From NCBI GenBank assembly GCA_030220185.1, contig JASPKZ010000423.1, forward strand, positions 1,381,501 through 1,445,500: a stretch of 64,000 nucleotides of DNA. The letters are read 5' to 3'. The notes beneath the pieces were generated by a model. It was not told the origin of the DNA, ran no database searches, and saw only the letters and a program-made list of their open reading frames with translations. Shown here in pieces: positions 62,573 through 64,000 of the stretch. Origin of the DNA: Diploptera punctata. Taxonomy: Eukaryota; Arthropoda; Insecta; Blattodea; Blaberidae. Both the position numbers and the translations under genes were made by a program. Every line of letters starts with the position of its first letter. The stretch's first letter is position 1.

Positions 62573-63311
62573 ATTGACTAACATTTAAGCTTTTTAATTA
62601 CGAATGCAATTAAGGCCATTTCACTACATGTGGCTGAAAAGCCTTTCTTTTATTTTGTGACGTAAAAAATTGAATATTCAGAAAATGCCAGTTTGCAGAA
62701 GCGTTAAAAATTGTGTGTAGCAAACCGTTCCGGGTTCTAGGTTGTACTTAGGTAGACTCATTGTCATTTCCCTCACAGATAGAGCATTTTAATTGAATTG
62801 CGTCCCCCACTTAATTAAACTTGTGCTTCCTTTTAACTTAATTCTGCTAATAACTCAAACTTTAAGAGCTTCTATAATCATTATTTTCTGGGTTTACCTT
62901 GCGTATCGAACCGTCAGGAAAACAAATGAGAGAAAGCTGTCTTTTATATGTAGTTGAAACTAAGCGAAATCCAGTAAGGGTTGGAAATACATCAATATAT
63001 TCATAACTTCGTACATTACTAGTGCAATTTATCTGTGCATTTTAACATAATGTTAGTATAATTTTGATTAATTGAAAAATATGTATAGTAGTCCTAATAA
63101 AAAAACAAAATGTAGAATATTTCAAGTATTCAAAAACACACTAGAAGTGCACTTATTCTTAATCAGTAACAATACATTCACTTTTTGTTTAATAGGCCTA
63201 ACTAGATTTACTATAGTTATTAACATTATTTATTTGATTGTTGTTAAAATTCTTGCTTCCATTTACTATTACGTAAGTATTATGTTAGACATACCGAGTA
63301 TATAAATATAT
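62573..63311. other. unassigned sequence
   Basis: No recognised structure; the 77-codon plus frame at 63072-63305 is hydrophobic but has no support as a gene. Confidence 0.4.
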
Positions 63312-63335
63312 ACAGGGTGTTTCAGAATAAATATC
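63312..63335 (+). repeat. solo mariner-type terminus
   Basis: TACAGGGTGTTTCAGAATAA resembles the CAGGGTG-type terminus of 11883-12450 and follows TA. No partner end found before the window closes. Confidence 0.35.
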
Positions 63336-63344
63336 ACAGACTTC

Positions 63345-63835
63345 TAGGGCAGGGCCGCCCAAAATTTTAAATGGGCCGGGCCAATAACTGATTGTGCAAT
63401 TGATCGCTGGCCGGAACAACTTATTGGCAACAGCAATCAGACATCTTTTCACAAATTCGCCATCAGAAAACGGTTTTCCGTTTTCAGCAATTAGTTTCGA
63501 AACTTCATAACTCGCTTCGGTAACGTTTCTTTGTCTTACACCACCACCCTGAATTAATAACTGCTGTTGTGCCGTAACTTTAGAAAGGAGCTCGTTCGTT
63601 TTTTCAGTACGCTCATCTCCATCAAATTTATCAAAATGGCTATGCTTTATTTAGTAATGTATTTTAATGTTATATCCTTTCACAACTGCAATAATATAAT
63701 TACAAATAACACTTTGTTTCCATATTCCTTCACGAAGTACTTACTGGACCAGGATTAGTTAAACTCCGTACATTCGGAATAAACTTTGCATTTTTTAAGC
63801 ATTTTCTCACTTTAACACTATTTTTAAAACTAGTC
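63345..63835 (-). pseudogene. BED-finger hAT transposase N-terminal relic
   Basis: Minus strand. KKCKVYSECTEFN, then KYFVKEYGNKVLFVI (63740-63700; the BED-type zinc-finger region of ZBED/SCAND3-like hAT proteins, its second half frame-broken), then GDERTEKTNELLSKVTAQQQ (63625-63560), VRQRNVTEASYEVSKLIA and ENGKPFSDGEFVKRCLIAVA (63490-63430). After NKLF the sequence jumps to a terminal CCCATTTAAAATTTTGGGCGG, so the catalytic core is deleted. An element of this class would use 8-bp target duplications; none could be checked here. Sequence to 64000 is probably its 5' leader. Confidence 0.75.
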
Positions 63836-64000
63836 CGTGCACAGGCTACTGTTTGATTGACAATATAACAAGCGAAACAATTAATGTTCAAAGTTTGGAG
63901 TGGGAAAAAAAAAAACGGTACATAAGGGATGAATCATCTCTATTACTTTGTCAAGAGAAGCGGTGACACCTCAAATCCACATTCCAGAGAGATGAATTTC

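Overview
ORGANISM. This is AT-rich, repeat-saturated animal nuclear DNA, most likely from an insect. Three things point there. A mitochondrial insertion at 51.3-51.87 kb reads as ND5 and ND1 only with the invertebrate mitochondrial code (AGA=Ser, TGA=Trp). The DNA transposons are mariner/DUF4817-like, Tigger-like and BED-finger hAT types. The dominant LINE ends in a C-terminus with the GRPRMRWENNI pattern that I associate with cockroach (Periplaneta-like) genome annotations; that last attribution is from memory and only moderately secure. I find no convincing host protein-coding gene, rRNA gene or CRISPR array, and no spliced gene model. Nearly every long reading frame belongs to a transposon or is an antisense or microsatellite artefact.

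FAMILIES. Names A-O, F, I, J, X, Y and SINE1-7 are labels used only in this annotation. LINE-A: 3' end reads GHVARMGNERRAWKLL..GRPRMRW and finishes with a GTGCCAGTGAGTAAGTAAGTA tail; about 20 copies, nearly all 5'-truncated. LINE-B: the only near-complete endonuclease-RT element (13.7-16.9 kb, minus), with a second truncated copy at 37.6-38.5 kb. LINE-C to E, G, H and K to O are further LINE 3' ends sharing a GHV.RM ... GRP C-terminal pattern but with different 3' tails. A Jockey-type gag (ORF1) lies at 22.7-24.5 kb. Penelope-like elements (PLEs) are recognised by GIY-YIG endonuclease fragments and hammerhead-ribozyme motifs. SINE1, 2, 3, 5 and 6 have tRNA-like heads with pol III A and B boxes.

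LAYOUT. 0-13 kb: inverted SINE3 pair, SINE1-SINE6 copies, LINE-A fragments, repeat X, a SINE1 inside a short tandem array, and a 568-bp mariner-type deletion derivative inside a SINE4. 13-17 kb: LINE-B. 17-22 kb: repeats Y and X, the longest LINE-A coding relic, and a repeat with internal duplication. 22-27 kb: Jockey ORF1 without ORF2, repeat F, a perfect 107-bp-arm palindrome, and a GC-rich block. 27-34.7 kb: LINE fragments and a PLE 3' end with an intact-looking hammerhead. 35-39 kb: a cluster of (AAT)n arrays that received a Tigger relic, LINE-B copy 2 and a SINE1. 39-46.5 kb: SINE2, repeat X, a foldback with about 285-bp arms, LINE-C, -D and -E, and a head-to-head hammerhead repeat. 46.5-54 kb: LINE-L, the chimeric NUMT, LINE-H and a MITE. 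54-64 kb: a second mariner-type deletion derivative, PLE fragments, nested LINE-A in LINE-A, SINE3 in LINE-K, LINE-G in SINE1, and a hAT N-terminal relic at the right edge.

MAIN POINT. The most interesting signal is a set of PLE-type 3' ends carrying hammerhead motifs. The loop III, GAAA and NUH elements are kept while stem I differs between copies but still pairs. Five loci carry PLE-like sequence as inverted (head-to-head) duplications. Hammerheads in PLEs are known; the density here, the stem I co-variation and the repeated inverted architecture are what deserve checking.
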